Source of the DNA: Bacillus massilinigeriensis
GTDB taxonomy: Bacteria > Bacillota > Bacilli > Bacillales > Cytobacillaceae
Reading direction: 5' to 3'
Assembly (NCBI RefSeq): GCF_900111815.1
Contig: NZ_LT630004.1
Span: 1,091,671-1,155,670 of the forward strand
Length of the DNA: 64,000 nt
Shown here in pieces: positions 13,081 to 23,203 of the stretch (position 1 is its first letter; the number at the start of each line of letters is the position of its first letter). The position numbers and the translations under genes were made by a program. The notes below the pieces were generated by a model. The model did not search any database and was not told where the DNA came from. It worked only from the letters and a program-made list of their open reading frames with translations.

Positions 13081-15768
13081 ATGAGATACCATGAATTGGA
13101 CAAAGCCGAAGCTGCAAGCAGGCTTGGAAGTGATGTCAGCAAGGGTTTGACGGAAAAAGAAGTAAAGAAGAGACTGGAGAAACACGGGCCAAACATGCTG
13201 CAAGAGGATGAAAAACAGTCAGCTTTGCTATTATTTTTCAGCCAGTTTAAGGACTTTATGGTTCTTGTACTCTTGGCCGCAACGCTAGTTTCCGGCCTTC
13301 TAGGAGAAGTAGTGGATGCTGTCGCAATTATAACAATAGTGATTGTCAATGGATTTCTTGGATTTTTCCAGGAAAGAAAAGCAGAGAAATCCCTTGATGC
13401 GCTGAAGGAACTTTCGGCTCCGCAGGTTACGATACTGCGAAATGGCAAATGGGAAAAAGCACCTTCAAAAAATGTTGTTCCTGGAGATGTCATCAGGTTT
13501 ACAGCGGGTGACCGAATCGGTGCGGATGTTAGAATTATCGAATCTGTCAGTCTCGAAATCGAGGAATCTGCACTAACAGGAGAATCACTGCCTGTCGCAA
13601 AAGTCACTGAACCGCTAAAAAAGGCAGACCCAGGAATAGGAGATATGGAGAACATGGCGTTCATGGGCACGATGGTTACCCGGGGTAACGGAATGGGTGT
13701 CGTTGTAGCAACAGGTATGAAGACAGCGATGGGGCGAATCGCAGATTTGCTTCAAAATGCAGAGAGCATGGATACGCCTCTTCAGCATCGTTTGGAGCAG
13801 CTAGGAAAAATTTTAATTACGGTAGCTCTTCTGTTAACGCTGCTCGTTGTAGGGGTTGGCATTCTCCAAGGACATGATCTTTACACCATGTTTCTTGCTG
13901 GTGTTTCTCTTGCAGTGGCAGCCATACCAGAGGGACTGCCGGCGATTGTTACAGTGGCCTTATCGCTTGGCGTACAGCGCATGATCAGGAAAAGAGCAAT
14001 TGTTAGAAAGCTTCCTGCAGTGGAGACACTTGGCTGCGCTTCTGTCATTTGTTCCGATAAGACAGGAACGCTAACACAGAATAAAATGACTGTTACCCAT
14101 GCTTGGAGCGGTGGGAAAACATGGATGATAGATGGCTCAGGGTACAAGCCGGAAGGCAGTTTTAGGCATGGTGATAACGAGGTGGATGTGGAGTCGGAGA
14201 AGGCGCTTGGGCAGCTTCTCACATTCGGTATGCTTTGTAACCATGCGGAAATAGGAGAAATCGATGGAGAATACTTCATTGAGGGTGACCCGACGGAGGG
14301 TGCCCTGCTTGTAGCAGCAATGAAAGCCGGCTGGCGACAGGAAGATTTGAAAAAACAATTTCAGGTTATTAGGGAGTTTCCATTTGACTCAAAAAGAAAA
14401 AGAATGAGCGTCGTGATTAAAGATAAAGTAGGGCGTAATTTTGTTGTGACAAAAGGGGCTCCCGATGTCCTCGCTGGTCTTTGTAAACAAATTCTATGGA
14501 ATGACCGTCCGCAACCTTTAGGGAAGGATATGCAGGATAATGTCCAAGAAGCGGTAAACACATTGGCGGGTCAAGCATTAAGGACTATTGCCATCGCTTA
14601 CAAGATGATTCCAGGAAACGGCGATATCAGTGAGCATGAAGCTGAGAGTGGGCTAACTTTTATTGGGCTGCAGGGCATGATCGATCCTCCTAGGCCGGAA
14701 GTAAAAGGTGCTGTCAAGGAATGTGAAGCTGCGGGAATACGGACAGTAATGATTACAGGAGATCATGTCATTACTGCAAAAGCGATCGCGGATCAGCTTG
14801 GCATCCTCAAAGCAGGTAACAAAGTTGTTGACGGAAGTGCGTTATCATCCATGGAAGTAGGAGAGCTGGAGGAAATCGTCGATGATGTTTCTGTCTTTGC
14901 ACGAGTATCTCCTGAACACAAGCTGAAGATAGTAAAGGCTCTCCAGAATAAAGGGCATGTTGTAGCAATGACAGGCGATGGTGTAAATGACGCACCTGCA
15001 ATAAAAGCGGCAGATATCGGAATATCAATGGGAATAACCGGTACGGATGTTACAAAAGAAGCATCTTCCCTCGTTCTTCTTGATGACAATTTCGCAACGA
15101 TAAAGGCAGCAATTAAAGAGGGGCGCAATATTTATGAGAACATCCGGAAATTCATCCGTTATCTTCTTGCTTCCAATGTAGGGGAAATCCTAGTAATGCT
15201 TTTTGCCATGGTTCTAGCGCTTCCCTTGCCGCTCGTTCCAATTCAGATTCTCTGGGTCAATTTAGTAACAGATGGGCTTCCGGCAATGGCGCTAGGATTG
15301 GATCAGCCGGAAGATAATGTTATGAAGCGGGGACCGAGGAAGTCGAAAGAAGGGGTGTTTTCTCGAGGGCTTGGTTGGAAAGTTGTCTCAAGGGGGTTTC
15401 TCATCGGTCTGATGACATTAATTGCCTTTATCATTGTATACCGAAGAAATCCTAATGAACTAGTATATGCCCAGACTGTTGCGTTTGCTACCCTTGTATT
15501 AGCGCAGCTCATCCATGTGTTTGACTGTAGGAGTGAAAAGTCGGTCTTTTCCAGGAACCCTTTTGAAAATAAATATCTTGTTTGGGCAGTCATATCCTCG
15601 CTGATCATGGTCTTAGGAGTTATCTATATCCCAGCACTTCAGCCGATTTTCCACACCGTTCCGATTATAGGAAGAGATTGGCTGCTTATAGCAGGCTTAT
15701 CCGCGATTCCTACTTTTTTACTTGCAGGAACATTTTTTGCAAGAAAAACGCAGAAAAGTATGGTATAA
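13081..15768 (+). CDS. yloB: Calcium-transporting P-type ATPase (SERCA type, YloB)
   Basis: Pumps Ca2+ across the membrane at the cost of ATP. It has 895 residues with full P2A architecture. The actuator motif TGES is at 166-169. The phosphorylated aspartate D326 is in CSDKTGTLTQNK. The hinge TGDGVNDAPA begins at 631. PEGLP is in the fourth membrane helix, and a six-helix C-terminal membrane block contains NLVTDGLPA. The ATG at 13081 matches family starts; GGAGGAGG is at 13058-13065, a long spacing. A four-codon reading frame lies between them. The B. subtilis equivalent is linked to spore formation. Confidence 0.94.
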   Translation: MRYHELDKAEAASRLGSDVSKGLTEKEVKKRLEKHGPNMLQEDEKQSALLLFFSQFKDFMVLVLLAATLVSGLLGEVVDAVAIITIVIVNGFLGFFQERKAEKSLDALKELSAPQVTILRNGKWEKAPSKNVVPGDVIRFTAGDRIGADVRIIESVSLEIEESALTGESLPVAKVTEPLKKADPGIGDMENMAFMGTMVTRGNGMGVVVATGMKTAMGRIADLLQNAESMDTPLQHRLEQLGKILITVALLLTLLVVGVGILQGHDLYTMFLAGVSLAVAAIPEGLPAIVTVALSLGVQRMIRKRAIVRKLPAVETLGCASVICSDKTGTLTQNKMTVTHAWSGGKTWMIDGSGYKPEGSFRHGDNEVDVESEKALGQLLTFGMLCNHAEIGEIDGEYFIEGDPTEGALLVAAMKAGWRQEDLKKQFQVIREFPFDSKRKRMSVVIKDKVGRNFVVTKGAPDVLAGLCKQILWNDRPQPLGKDMQDNVQEAVNTLAGQALRTIAIAYKMIPGNGDISEHEAESGLTFIGLQGMIDPPRPEVKGAVKECEAAGIRTVMITGDHVITAKAIADQLGILKAGNKVVDGSALSSMEVGELEEIVDDVSVFARVSPEHKLKIVKALQNKGHVVAMTGDGVNDAPAIKAADIGISMGITGTDVTKEASSLVLLDDNFATIKAAIKEGRNIYENIRKFIRYLLASNVGEILVMLFAMVLALPLPLVPIQILWVNLVTDGLPAMALGLDQPEDNVMKRGPRKSKEGVFSRGLGWKVVSRGFLIGLMTLIAFIIVYRRNPNELVYAQTVAFATLVLAQLIHVFDCRSEKSVFSRNPFENKYLVWAVISSLIMVLGVIYIPALQPIFHTVPIIGRDWLLIAGLSAIPTFLLAGTFFARKTQKSMV

Positions 15769-15773
15769 TGCGT

Positions 15774-15809
15774 AAGGTGATAGGGATTCCCTATTGCCTT
15801 TCTTTTTTT
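15774..15809 (+). terminator. Terminator after yloB
   Basis: AAGGTGATAGGG (15774-15785) pairs along its whole length, with two G-T pairs, with CCCTATTGCCTT (15789-15800). A run of T follows to 15809. It begins 5 bases after the yloB stop. Confidence 0.8.
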
Positions 15810-15857
15810 CCCCGTTTGAGGGATTTTCGACTTTTTAACAGAATGGATGTGTCACCT

Positions 15858-16733
15858 ATGGTTGTCAGCATGACTGGCTTTGGAAGAAGCAAAGCAGAAT
15901 CGGGACGCTACAGTGTGACGGTCGAGGTGAAAACCGTCAATCACCGCTTTTGTGAGTTTCATATCCGGATGCCCCGCCAGCTACTGAAAGTAGAAGATAA
16001 GATAAAAAAGGAATTAAACAGGCATGTCAAGAGAGGAAGAGTCGAAGTTTTTATAACCCTTGAAGGGGAAGGAACTGTTAGCAGGAATGTGACAGTGGAT
16101 TGGGGCCTTCTTGATGAATACTTCCGATACATACATGAAATCAAGGATAAATACCGACTTTCCGGTGAAATTACCGTTCAGGACTTTTCTGGCAGAGAAG
16201 AGCTTTTAAGGTTTGATGAAACGGATGAGGGAAATGAATTACTTGAACATCTCGTACTGAAAGCTTGTTCTGAAGCTGGTGAAAGCCTGCGCCAGATGAG
16301 GGAACAAGAAGGGGCTGCCCTTGAGAAGGACTTATCTAGCAATGTTGGCATGCTTGAAGAGCGAGTTGCGACTATTAGGGAATTGTCTTCCGGGGTGCTT
16401 GAAAAATACAGGGAGAGGCTTGGAAAACGAATGTCAGAGCTTATTGGAGGCCAGGCTGATGAAGCGAGGATTCTCCAAGAAGTCGCATTTTTTGCCGACA
16501 AATCTGATATTAGTGAAGAGCTATTAAGGCTTGAGAGCCACGCTACTCAATTTTTTAAAACATTGCAGCTTGCCGAACCGATAGGAAGAAAACTTGATTT
16601 CCTAGTCCAGGAAATGAATAGGGAAGCCAACACGATCGGTTCCAAGGCAAATGACGCTGGGATTGCAATGGAAGTTGTAGAAGTGAAAAGCCTCCTCGAA
16701 AAGGTCAAGGAGCAAGTCCAAAACATTGAATAG
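15858..16733 (+). CDS. yicC: YicC/YloC family endoribonuclease
   Basis: A 291-residue protein of the YicC family, members of which act as RNases on structured RNAs. The N-terminal signature SMTGFGR is followed by VEVKTVNHRF. A helical middle follows, and the C-terminal DUF1732 segment contains KLDFLVQEMNREANTIGSK. I start at ATG 15858 (MVVSMTGFG), where homologues start. ATG 15843 is the alternative. Neither has a clear ribosome binding site, which is unusual in this window. It leads the remA-gmk-rpoZ cluster as in B. subtilis. Confidence 0.9.
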   Translation: MVVSMTGFGRSKAESGRYSVTVEVKTVNHRFCEFHIRMPRQLLKVEDKIKKELNRHVKRGRVEVFITLEGEGTVSRNVTVDWGLLDEYFRYIHEIKDKYRLSGEITVQDFSGREELLRFDETDEGNELLEHLVLKACSEAGESLRQMREQEGAALEKDLSSNVGMLEERVATIRELSSGVLEKYRERLGKRMSELIGGQADEARILQEVAFFADKSDISEELLRLESHATQFFKTLQLAEPIGRKLDFLVQEMNREANTIGSKANDAGIAMEVVEVKSLLEKVKEQVQNIE

Positions 16734-16788
16734 TGTTTAAAAAGCCTCCCGAGGGGCGAAAATAATAAAATGTCAGCGAGGGACCAGG

Positions 16789-17677
<889 letters not shown>

Positions 17678-17678
17678 T

Positions 17679-17891
17679 ATGCTATACCCTTCTATAGATT
17701 CTTTGCTTGATAAGATTGACAGCAAGTACTCTCTAGTTTCCGTGGCGGCAAAAAGAGCGCGGAACATGCAGGTGAAGCATGACAAGCAGCTTGACAAATA
17801 TGTTTCTCATAAGTTTGTTGGTAAATCTTTAGAGGAAATTTATGCAGATAAGCTGCATTATAAAAATGTGGGACCGAGCGATTCAGAGTAA
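17679..17891 (+). CDS. rpoZ: RNA polymerase omega subunit
   Basis: A 70-residue subunit that clamps the beta-prime chain and assists RNA polymerase assembly. [28 protein letters not shown] is split here as the conserved N-terminal half, with the invariant AAKRAR segment. It ends with the short acidic Gram-positive tail [13 protein letters not shown]. The ATG follows TGGAGG and lies one base after the gmk stop, so the two are coupled. A terminator follows after 13 bases. Confidence 0.95.
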   Translation: MLYPSIDSLLDKIDSKYSLVSVAAKRARNMQVKHDKQLDKYVSHKFVGKSLEEIYADKLHYKNVGPSDSE

Positions 17892-17904
17892 GGGAAACAA
17901 GATG

Positions 17905-17931
17905 ACAACCCATCAAGGGTTGTTATTTTTT
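17905..17931 (+). terminator. Terminator after rpoZ
   Basis: ACAACCC (17905-17911) and GGGTTGT (17917-17923) form a perfect 7-bp stem with a 5-base loop, followed by a T-rich stretch. The 136 bases between it and coaBC hold no gene. Confidence 0.75.
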
Positions 17932-18082
17932 ATGCAGTGATATTTTCTCGCTAGAAATGAATAGACACATTAGTTTGTATGAGGACTAGAATGGAATTTT
18001 GGGTAATCAGAAATAGATGAAAAAATATTTTCTTTGAAGCATAATGGAAATAAAATGATGAGAAGTAATGGGGGTAAGTGCA

Positions 18083-19294
18083 ATGCTGAAAGGGAAGAAG
18101 ATTTTACTTTGTGTTACAGGTGGAATAGCTGTTTACAAGGCTGCAGCTCTTACAAGTAAACTTACGCAGGCAGGAGCTATTGTGAAAGTCATGCTTAGCG
18201 AATCTGCCACCAAGTTTGTCACACCATTGACCTTTCAATCTCTTTCGAGGAACGAAGTATATACAGATACTTTTGATGAAAAGGACCCAGCCAAGATTGC
18301 TCATATTAATCTTGCGGATTGGGCAGATTTGATTCTTGTGGCACCTGCAACAGCAAATACAATTGGAAAGCTTGCAAACGGGATAGCAGATAATATGATC
18401 GTGACAACGTTGCTTGCTGCAACTGCTCCAGTCTGGATTGCACCGGCGATGAACGTTCATATGTATGCACACCCCTCGGTTGGAAGAAATATGGAAACGT
18501 TAAAAGGGTATGGCTATACTTTCATAGAACCTGGAGAAGGTTATCTTGCTTGTGGTTATGTAGGAAAAGGCAGGATGGAGGAACCTGAGAATATTGTTCA
18601 AATATTATCATCCTCTTTTTCAACTGAAAACAAAGCGCTCGCTGGGAAGAAAATCATCGTAACAGCTGGTCCAACAAGGGAAAAAATCGATCCGGTGCGC
18701 TTTCTGACGAATCGTTCGACCGGAAAGATGGGTTATGCGATTGCGTTAGAGGCAGCCAAAATGGGAGCAGATGTAACCCTTATCTCAGGACCAGTTCACC
18801 TCAATCCTCCGAACGGGGTAAAAACAATAATGGTTGAAAGTGCGGAAGAGATGTTTGAAATGGTAGTATCAAGGTTTGAAAGCAGTGATATTGTTATAAA
18901 AACTGCTGCTGTCGCGGATTACCGCCCTAAATATGTTCATTTAAATAAAATGAAGAAACAGCAAGGGGAAGCAATGATTGAGCTTGAGCGGACGAAGGAT
19001 ATTCTTTTAGAGCTTGGGAAGAGAAAGTCAAGCCAACTATTGATTGGATTTGCAGCCGAAACGGATAAGGTAGAAGAATATGCTAAGGGAAAACTGGCCA
19101 AGAAAAATGCCGATTTCATTGTTGCGAACAATGTTACGAAAGACGGTGCAGGATTCGGAACAGAAACCAATATTGTAACTATCTTTAAAAGAAATGGAGA
19201 TTCAGTGGAATTGCCGATCATGACGAAGCAAGATGTTGCACGCTGTCTTCTGGAGGAAATTAGCCGTGAGCTTGAGAAGGATGATAGGAAATGA
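18083..19294 (+). CDS. coaBC: Bifunctional phosphopantothenoylcysteine decarboxylase / synthase
   Basis: Catalyses two steps of coenzyme A synthesis: addition of cysteine to 4'-phosphopantothenate and its decarboxylation. It has 403 residues. The N-terminal CoaC flavoprotein domain has catalytic H74, the PAMN motif at 121-124 and C157 in GYLACGYVGKGRM. The CoaB domain from about residue 190 starts KKIIVTAGPTREKIDPVR and includes NRSTGKMGYA. ATG 18083 is chosen over ATG 18068 because GGGGG at 18070-18074 is its natural ribosome site. It overlaps priA by 4 bases. Confidence 0.95.
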   Translation: MLKGKKILLCVTGGIAVYKAAALTSKLTQAGAIVKVMLSESATKFVTPLTFQSLSRNEVYTDTFDEKDPAKIAHINLADWADLILVAPATANTIGKLANGIADNMIVTTLLAATAPVWIAPAMNVHMYAHPSVGRNMETLKGYGYTFIEPGEGYLACGYVGKGRMEEPENIVQILSSSFSTENKALAGKKIIVTAGPTREKIDPVRFLTNRSTGKMGYAIALEAAKMGADVTLISGPVHLNPPNGVKTIMVESAEEMFEMVVSRFESSDIVIKTAAVADYRPKYVHLNKMKKQQGEAMIELERTKDILLELGKRKSSQLLIGFAAETDKVEEYAKGKLAKKNADFIVANNVTKDGAGFGTETNIVTIFKRNGDSVELPIMTKQDVARCLLEEISRELEKDDRK

Positions 19295-21705
19295 GCATTG
19301 CTAGTGTCATTGTGGATGTTCCGGCAAAGCAAACAGACAAGTCTTTCGACTACTTGATACCTGCCCATTTGGAAGGATATATCCAACCCGGCATGCGAGT
19401 GAAGGTACCATTTGGACCGAGGCATGTCCAAGGATTTGTCGTTGCTATTAAGGAAGATTCAGATTGGAAACAATTAAAAAAGATAAGTGAAACACTTGAT
19501 CTGACCCCCGTCCTTAACAAAGAACTGCTAGATTTAGGGGACTGGCTGACGGAAAGAACGTTATGTTATAAAATCTCCGCTTTCCAAGCAATGCTGCCTG
19601 CGGCTTTAAAGGCTAAGTATGAAAAAAAGCTCGTTCTGGCAAAAGGAGTCGAGCCTTATGAACTTCAAGAATCATTAAGCATGCTGTTCATGGGAAAAAG
19701 CGAAGTAAGGTGGGAGGAATCAAACCTGAAGCCAATTCTTCCGAAAATCTTAAAGGAAGTATCGGAGGGAAGAATTGAGGTTATATATGAAGTAAAAGAT
19801 AAAGTTAGGAAGAAGAAAGTAAAATATGTTTTGCCTGCACAAGGAAATGAAGTGCTTCAAGCGGAAAAAGAAAATGTAGGAAACAGGGCGAAAGGACAAG
19901 CAGCGTTACTGGACTTTTTTCTTCAAGCTCCTCTGCCAATCGAACGCAAAAATTTGACAGGAATTCTTGGATTTTCACCTTCAGCAGTGAAGGCGCTTGT
20001 CGACAAAGGGATGCTGAAAGAAAAAATGGTCGAAGTATACAGGGATCCTTTGAAGGATCGTATTTTTAAGAAAAAGGAAGCTTTGCAGTTAACTGTTTTA
20101 CAGCAGCAAGCAATTCAGCCTATTCTTTCTTCCATTCATGAAGCTAGGCATGAAACTTTCTTGCTCTATGGTATAACCGGGAGCGGGAAGACAGAAATTT
20201 ATTTGCAATCGATTCAGAAAGTACTAGATCAGGGTAAGGAAGCGATTGTCCTCGTTCCCGAAATTTCTTTAACACCTCAGATGGTGACAAGGTTTAAAGA
20301 AAGGTTTGGAGAACTCGTAGCAGTGATGCACAGCGGACTTTCCGCGGGAGAAAAGTATGATGAATGGAGAAAAATTCAACGTCAGGAAGTAAAGGTAGTT
20401 GTTGGAGCCCGTTCTGCAGTTTTTGCACCTTTTCAAAATGTCGGTATTATCATTATTGATGAAGAACACGAAACAAGCTATAAACAGGAAGATAATCCAA
20501 GATATCATGCGAGGGATGTGGCAATCAAGAGGGCGGAGACCCACAGGTGTCCTGTTGTTTTGGGAAGCGCAACTCCTTCACTCGAATCCTTCGCGCGTGC
20601 ACAAAAAGAGGTCTATACACTCCTTAAGCTCTCTAAGAGATTAAACGATCAGCCGCTTCCACCTGTCGACATCGTGGATATGAGAGAAGAATTAAGAGAA
20701 GGAAACAGATCAATGTTTTCGAGAAATCTTTTTGAGAAGCTTCAGGACAGGCTGGAAAAGGGAGAACAAACGGTATTGTTCTTGAACAGGAGGGGTCACT
20801 CTTCTTTCGTCATGTGCAGGGACTGCGGTTATGTTGCTAATTGTCCTCATTGTGAAATCACCCTTACCTACCACCGTTATAATGACAGCATGAAATGTCA
20901 TTATTGTGGGTATGAAGAGGGGGTTCCGATTGTTTGCCCTGAATGCGGAAGTGAGCATATACGTTACTTTGGAACTGGAACACAAAAGGTAGAAGAAGAA
21001 ATTGCCAAGCTGCTGCCTCAGGCAAGGGTTATACGCATGGATGTAGATACGACCGGAAGGAAGGGCGCTCATGAAAAGCTTCTGACTGAATTTCAGGAAG
21101 GCAAGGCAGATATTCTTTTAGGAACGCAAATGATCGCCAAAGGACTCGACTTTCCTAATATCACGTTAGTTGGTGTCTTAAGCGCTGATACAATGTTGCA
21201 TTTGCCTGATTTTCGATCTTCTGAGAAAACCTTCCAGCTTCTTACACAGGTAAGCGGAAGGGCAGGGAGGCATAAACTCCCAGGGGAAGTGGTGATTCAA
21301 ACATACACACCTGAGCATTATAGCATCGTATTAGCAGGACAACAGGATTATGACGCATTTTACCAGCAAGAAATGATATCTCGAAAAATACATCAATATC
21401 CGCCCTTTTATTATATTTCTCTTGTAACGGTTAGTCATCCTGAATTGATGAAGGCTGTTTCTGTCACCGAAAAGATAACTGCAAGAATCATATCGAAATT
21501 ATCTGGAGAAGCGGTGGTTCTTGGCCCTGCGGCATCACCTATCCCCAGGATCAATGATAGATATCGCTATCAATGTTTGATAAAATACAAAAGGGAGCCC
21601 GAACTCGAAAGTATACTTAAATCCATACTGGGGCACTATCAACAGGAAGCTGCGTCGGGACAGCTGCAAATATCTGTGGATATGAACCCTTATATACTTA
21701 TGTAG
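19291..21705 (+). CDS. priA: Primosomal replication-restart helicase PriA
   Basis: A 3'-5' DNA helicase that recognises stalled forks and reloads the replisome. It has 804 residues. An N-terminal 3'-binding domain precedes Walker A GITGSGKTE (K300), DEEH at 390-393 and the later helicase motifs VLGSATPS and QVSGRAGR. Between them is the zinc-binding cysteine cluster with CRDCGYVANCPHC and CHYCG. The ATG overlaps the coaBC stop (ATGA). Its length and motifs indicate an intact protein. Confidence 0.97.
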   Translation: MSIASVIVDVPAKQTDKSFDYLIPAHLEGYIQPGMRVKVPFGPRHVQGFVVAIKEDSDWKQLKKISETLDLTPVLNKELLDLGDWLTERTLCYKISAFQAMLPAALKAKYEKKLVLAKGVEPYELQESLSMLFMGKSEVRWEESNLKPILPKILKEVSEGRIEVIYEVKDKVRKKKVKYVLPAQGNEVLQAEKENVGNRAKGQAALLDFFLQAPLPIERKNLTGILGFSPSAVKALVDKGMLKEKMVEVYRDPLKDRIFKKKEALQLTVLQQQAIQPILSSIHEARHETFLLYGITGSGKTEIYLQSIQKVLDQGKEAIVLVPEISLTPQMVTRFKERFGELVAVMHSGLSAGEKYDEWRKIQRQEVKVVVGARSAVFAPFQNVGIIIIDEEHETSYKQEDNPRYHARDVAIKRAETHRCPVVLGSATPSLESFARAQKEVYTLLKLSKRLNDQPLPPVDIVDMREELREGNRSMFSRNLFEKLQDRLEKGEQTVLFLNRRGHSSFVMCRDCGYVANCPHCEITLTYHRYNDSMKCHYCGYEEGVPIVCPECGSEHIRYFGTGTQKVEEEIAKLLPQARVIRMDVDTTGRKGAHEKLLTEFQEGKADILLGTQMIAKGLDFPNITLVGVLSADTMLHLPDFRSSEKTFQLLTQVSGRAGRHKLPGEVVIQTYTPEHYSIVLAGQQDYDAFYQQEMISRKIHQYPPFYYISLVTVSHPELMKAVSVTEKITARIISKLSGEAVVLGPAASPIPRINDRYRYQCLIKYKREPELESILKSILGHYQQEAASGQLQISVDMNPYILM

Positions 21706-21767
21706 AAGTATAGTGTATCTTTAGAGCAGAAAATCATGTTAGGTATAGAGAAAATGGAGGAAGAATC

Positions 21768-22253
21768 TTGTCAATACGCAAAATAGTGGAGTATCCAGCA
21801 GAAGTACTGGAACAGCAGTGTGAAAAAGTTTCCGTATTTGATAAAAAGCTTGCAAAGCTACTTGATGATATGTACGAAACAATGGTGGAGTTTGATGGAG
21901 TTGGTCTTGCAGCGCCGCAAATTGGAATCAGTAAGCAAATCGCCATCGTTGATATTGAAGATAAACATGGAACGATAGAGCTCATTAATCCTGAAATCAT
22001 CAGTGCTGCTGGAGAGCAGACAGATCCAGAAGGCTGTCTCAGCTTCCCAGGTCTTTACGGGGAAGTCAGCCGCTCAAACAATATTACTGTCAAGGCATAT
22101 AACCGAAAAGGGAAGCTTTACGAACTGAAAGCGGAAGGCTTTCTTGCTAGAGCAATTCAGCATGAGATTGACCATCTCCATGGTATTCTATTTACTTCCA
22201 AAGTCAGCAGGTACTTGGATGAAAAAGAGTTAGAGGAGTTGGGCACAGAATGA
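21768..22253 (+). CDS. def: Peptide deformylase
   Basis: Removes the formyl group from the N-terminal methionine of new proteins. It has 161 residues with all three motifs: GVGLAAPQ (44-51), EGCLSFP (88-94, metal ligand C90) and HEIDH (132-136, ligands H132 and H136, catalytic E133). The start is a TTG, chosen because GGAGG lies just before it and the sequence then aligns with Bacillus DefA. It is coupled to fmt, the enzyme that makes the formylated initiator, by a 4-base overlap. Confidence 0.96.
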   Translation: MSIRKIVEYPAEVLEQQCEKVSVFDKKLAKLLDDMYETMVEFDGVGLAAPQIGISKQIAIVDIEDKHGTIELINPEIISAAGEQTDPEGCLSFPGLYGEVSRSNNITVKAYNRKGKLYELKAEGFLARAIQHEIDHLHGILFTSKVSRYLDEKELEELGTE

Positions 22254-23203
22254 CAAAAGTTATATTCATGGGTACGCCAGATTTTTCCGTTCCTGTGTTA
22301 AGAAGGCTGGTTGAAGACGGATACGAGGTGGTCGCAGTTGTTACACAGCCTGATCGTCCTGTCGGAAGAAAAAAAGAGATGACACCGCCACCAGTAAAAG
22401 TGGAGGCAGAAAAGCATGGAATCCCTGTTTACCAGCCGGAAAAAATCAGGGAGCAGTCAGAACTGGAAAAGATTCTTCGTATTGAGCATGATTTGATTGT
22501 GACAGCGGCTTTTGGACAAATTTTACCGAAAGCTCTTTTGAATGCACCTAGGCTTGGCTGTATTAATGTGCATGCATCGCTCTTGCCAAAACTGCGCGGA
22601 GGGGCACCGATTCATTATTCTATTATTAGAGGATATGAAAAAACAGGAATTACGATCATGTATATGGCAGAAAAGCTAGATGCAGGTGATATCCTTACGC
22701 AGACGGAAGTTATGATAGAGGAAGAGGATAATGTAGGCACACTTCATGACAAGCTGAGCAAAGCAGGAGCGGATTTGCTGTCAGAAACATTGCCAAAGCT
22801 GATTGAGGGCAGGATTAACCCTGCACCGCAAAATGATGAAGCTGCCACATATGCATGGAATATTAAAAGAGAAGACGAGCGGATTGATTGGTCCAAAACG
22901 GGGAGCGAAATATACAATCATATTCGCGGTTTGAATCCATGGCCTGTAGCCTTTACCACGCTATCAAGTTCTGTCTTGAAGGTTTGGAGAGCGGAAAAGG
23001 TTTCGGGACTTGCAAATGGAATACCTGGAACCATTTTAAAGGTGGAAGAGGATGGCTTCATTGTTGCGACAGGCGATGACACCGGGATTAAAATTTTGGA
23101 ACTTCAGCCTTCCGGGAGGAAAAGAATGTCGGCAGGCCAATACCTCCGTGGAGCAGGCAGCGGCATCAAGCCAGGATTGAAGCTGGGAGAAAGAGATGAA
23201 TAA
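22250..23203 (+). CDS. fmt: Methionyl-tRNA formyltransferase
   Basis: Formylates the initiator Met-tRNA using 10-formyl-tetrahydrofolate. It has 317 residues. The Rossmann-like catalytic domain begins [17 protein letters not shown]. The catalytic N106 and H108 lie in [18 protein letters not shown]-terminal OB-fold domain binds the tRNA. The ATG overlaps def upstream, and the end overlaps rsmB by 8 bases, so def-fmt-rsmB form one translationally linked unit. Confidence 0.97.
   Translation: MTKVIFMGTPDFSVPVLRRLVEDGYEVVAVVTQPDRPVGRKKEMTPPPVKVEAEKHGIPVYQPEKIREQSELEKILRIEHDLIVTAAFGQILPKALLNAPRLGCINVHASLLPKLRGGAPIHYSIIRGYEKTGITIMYMAEKLDAGDILTQTEVMIEEEDNVGTLHDKLSKAGADLLSETLPKLIEGRINPAPQNDEAATYAWNIKREDERIDWSKTGSEIYNHIRGLNPWPVAFTTLSSSVLKVWRAEKVSGLANGIPGTILKVEEDGFIVATGDDTGIKILELQPSGRKRMSAGQYLRGAGSGIKPGLKLGERDE

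Noticed and set aside
12996-13670. A 224-codon open frame on the - strand across the rqcH-yloB gap and the start of yloB
   Set aside because: It lies opposite the well-supported ATPase gene, is rich in serine and threonine as antisense frames usually are, and has no ribosome site or family resemblance.
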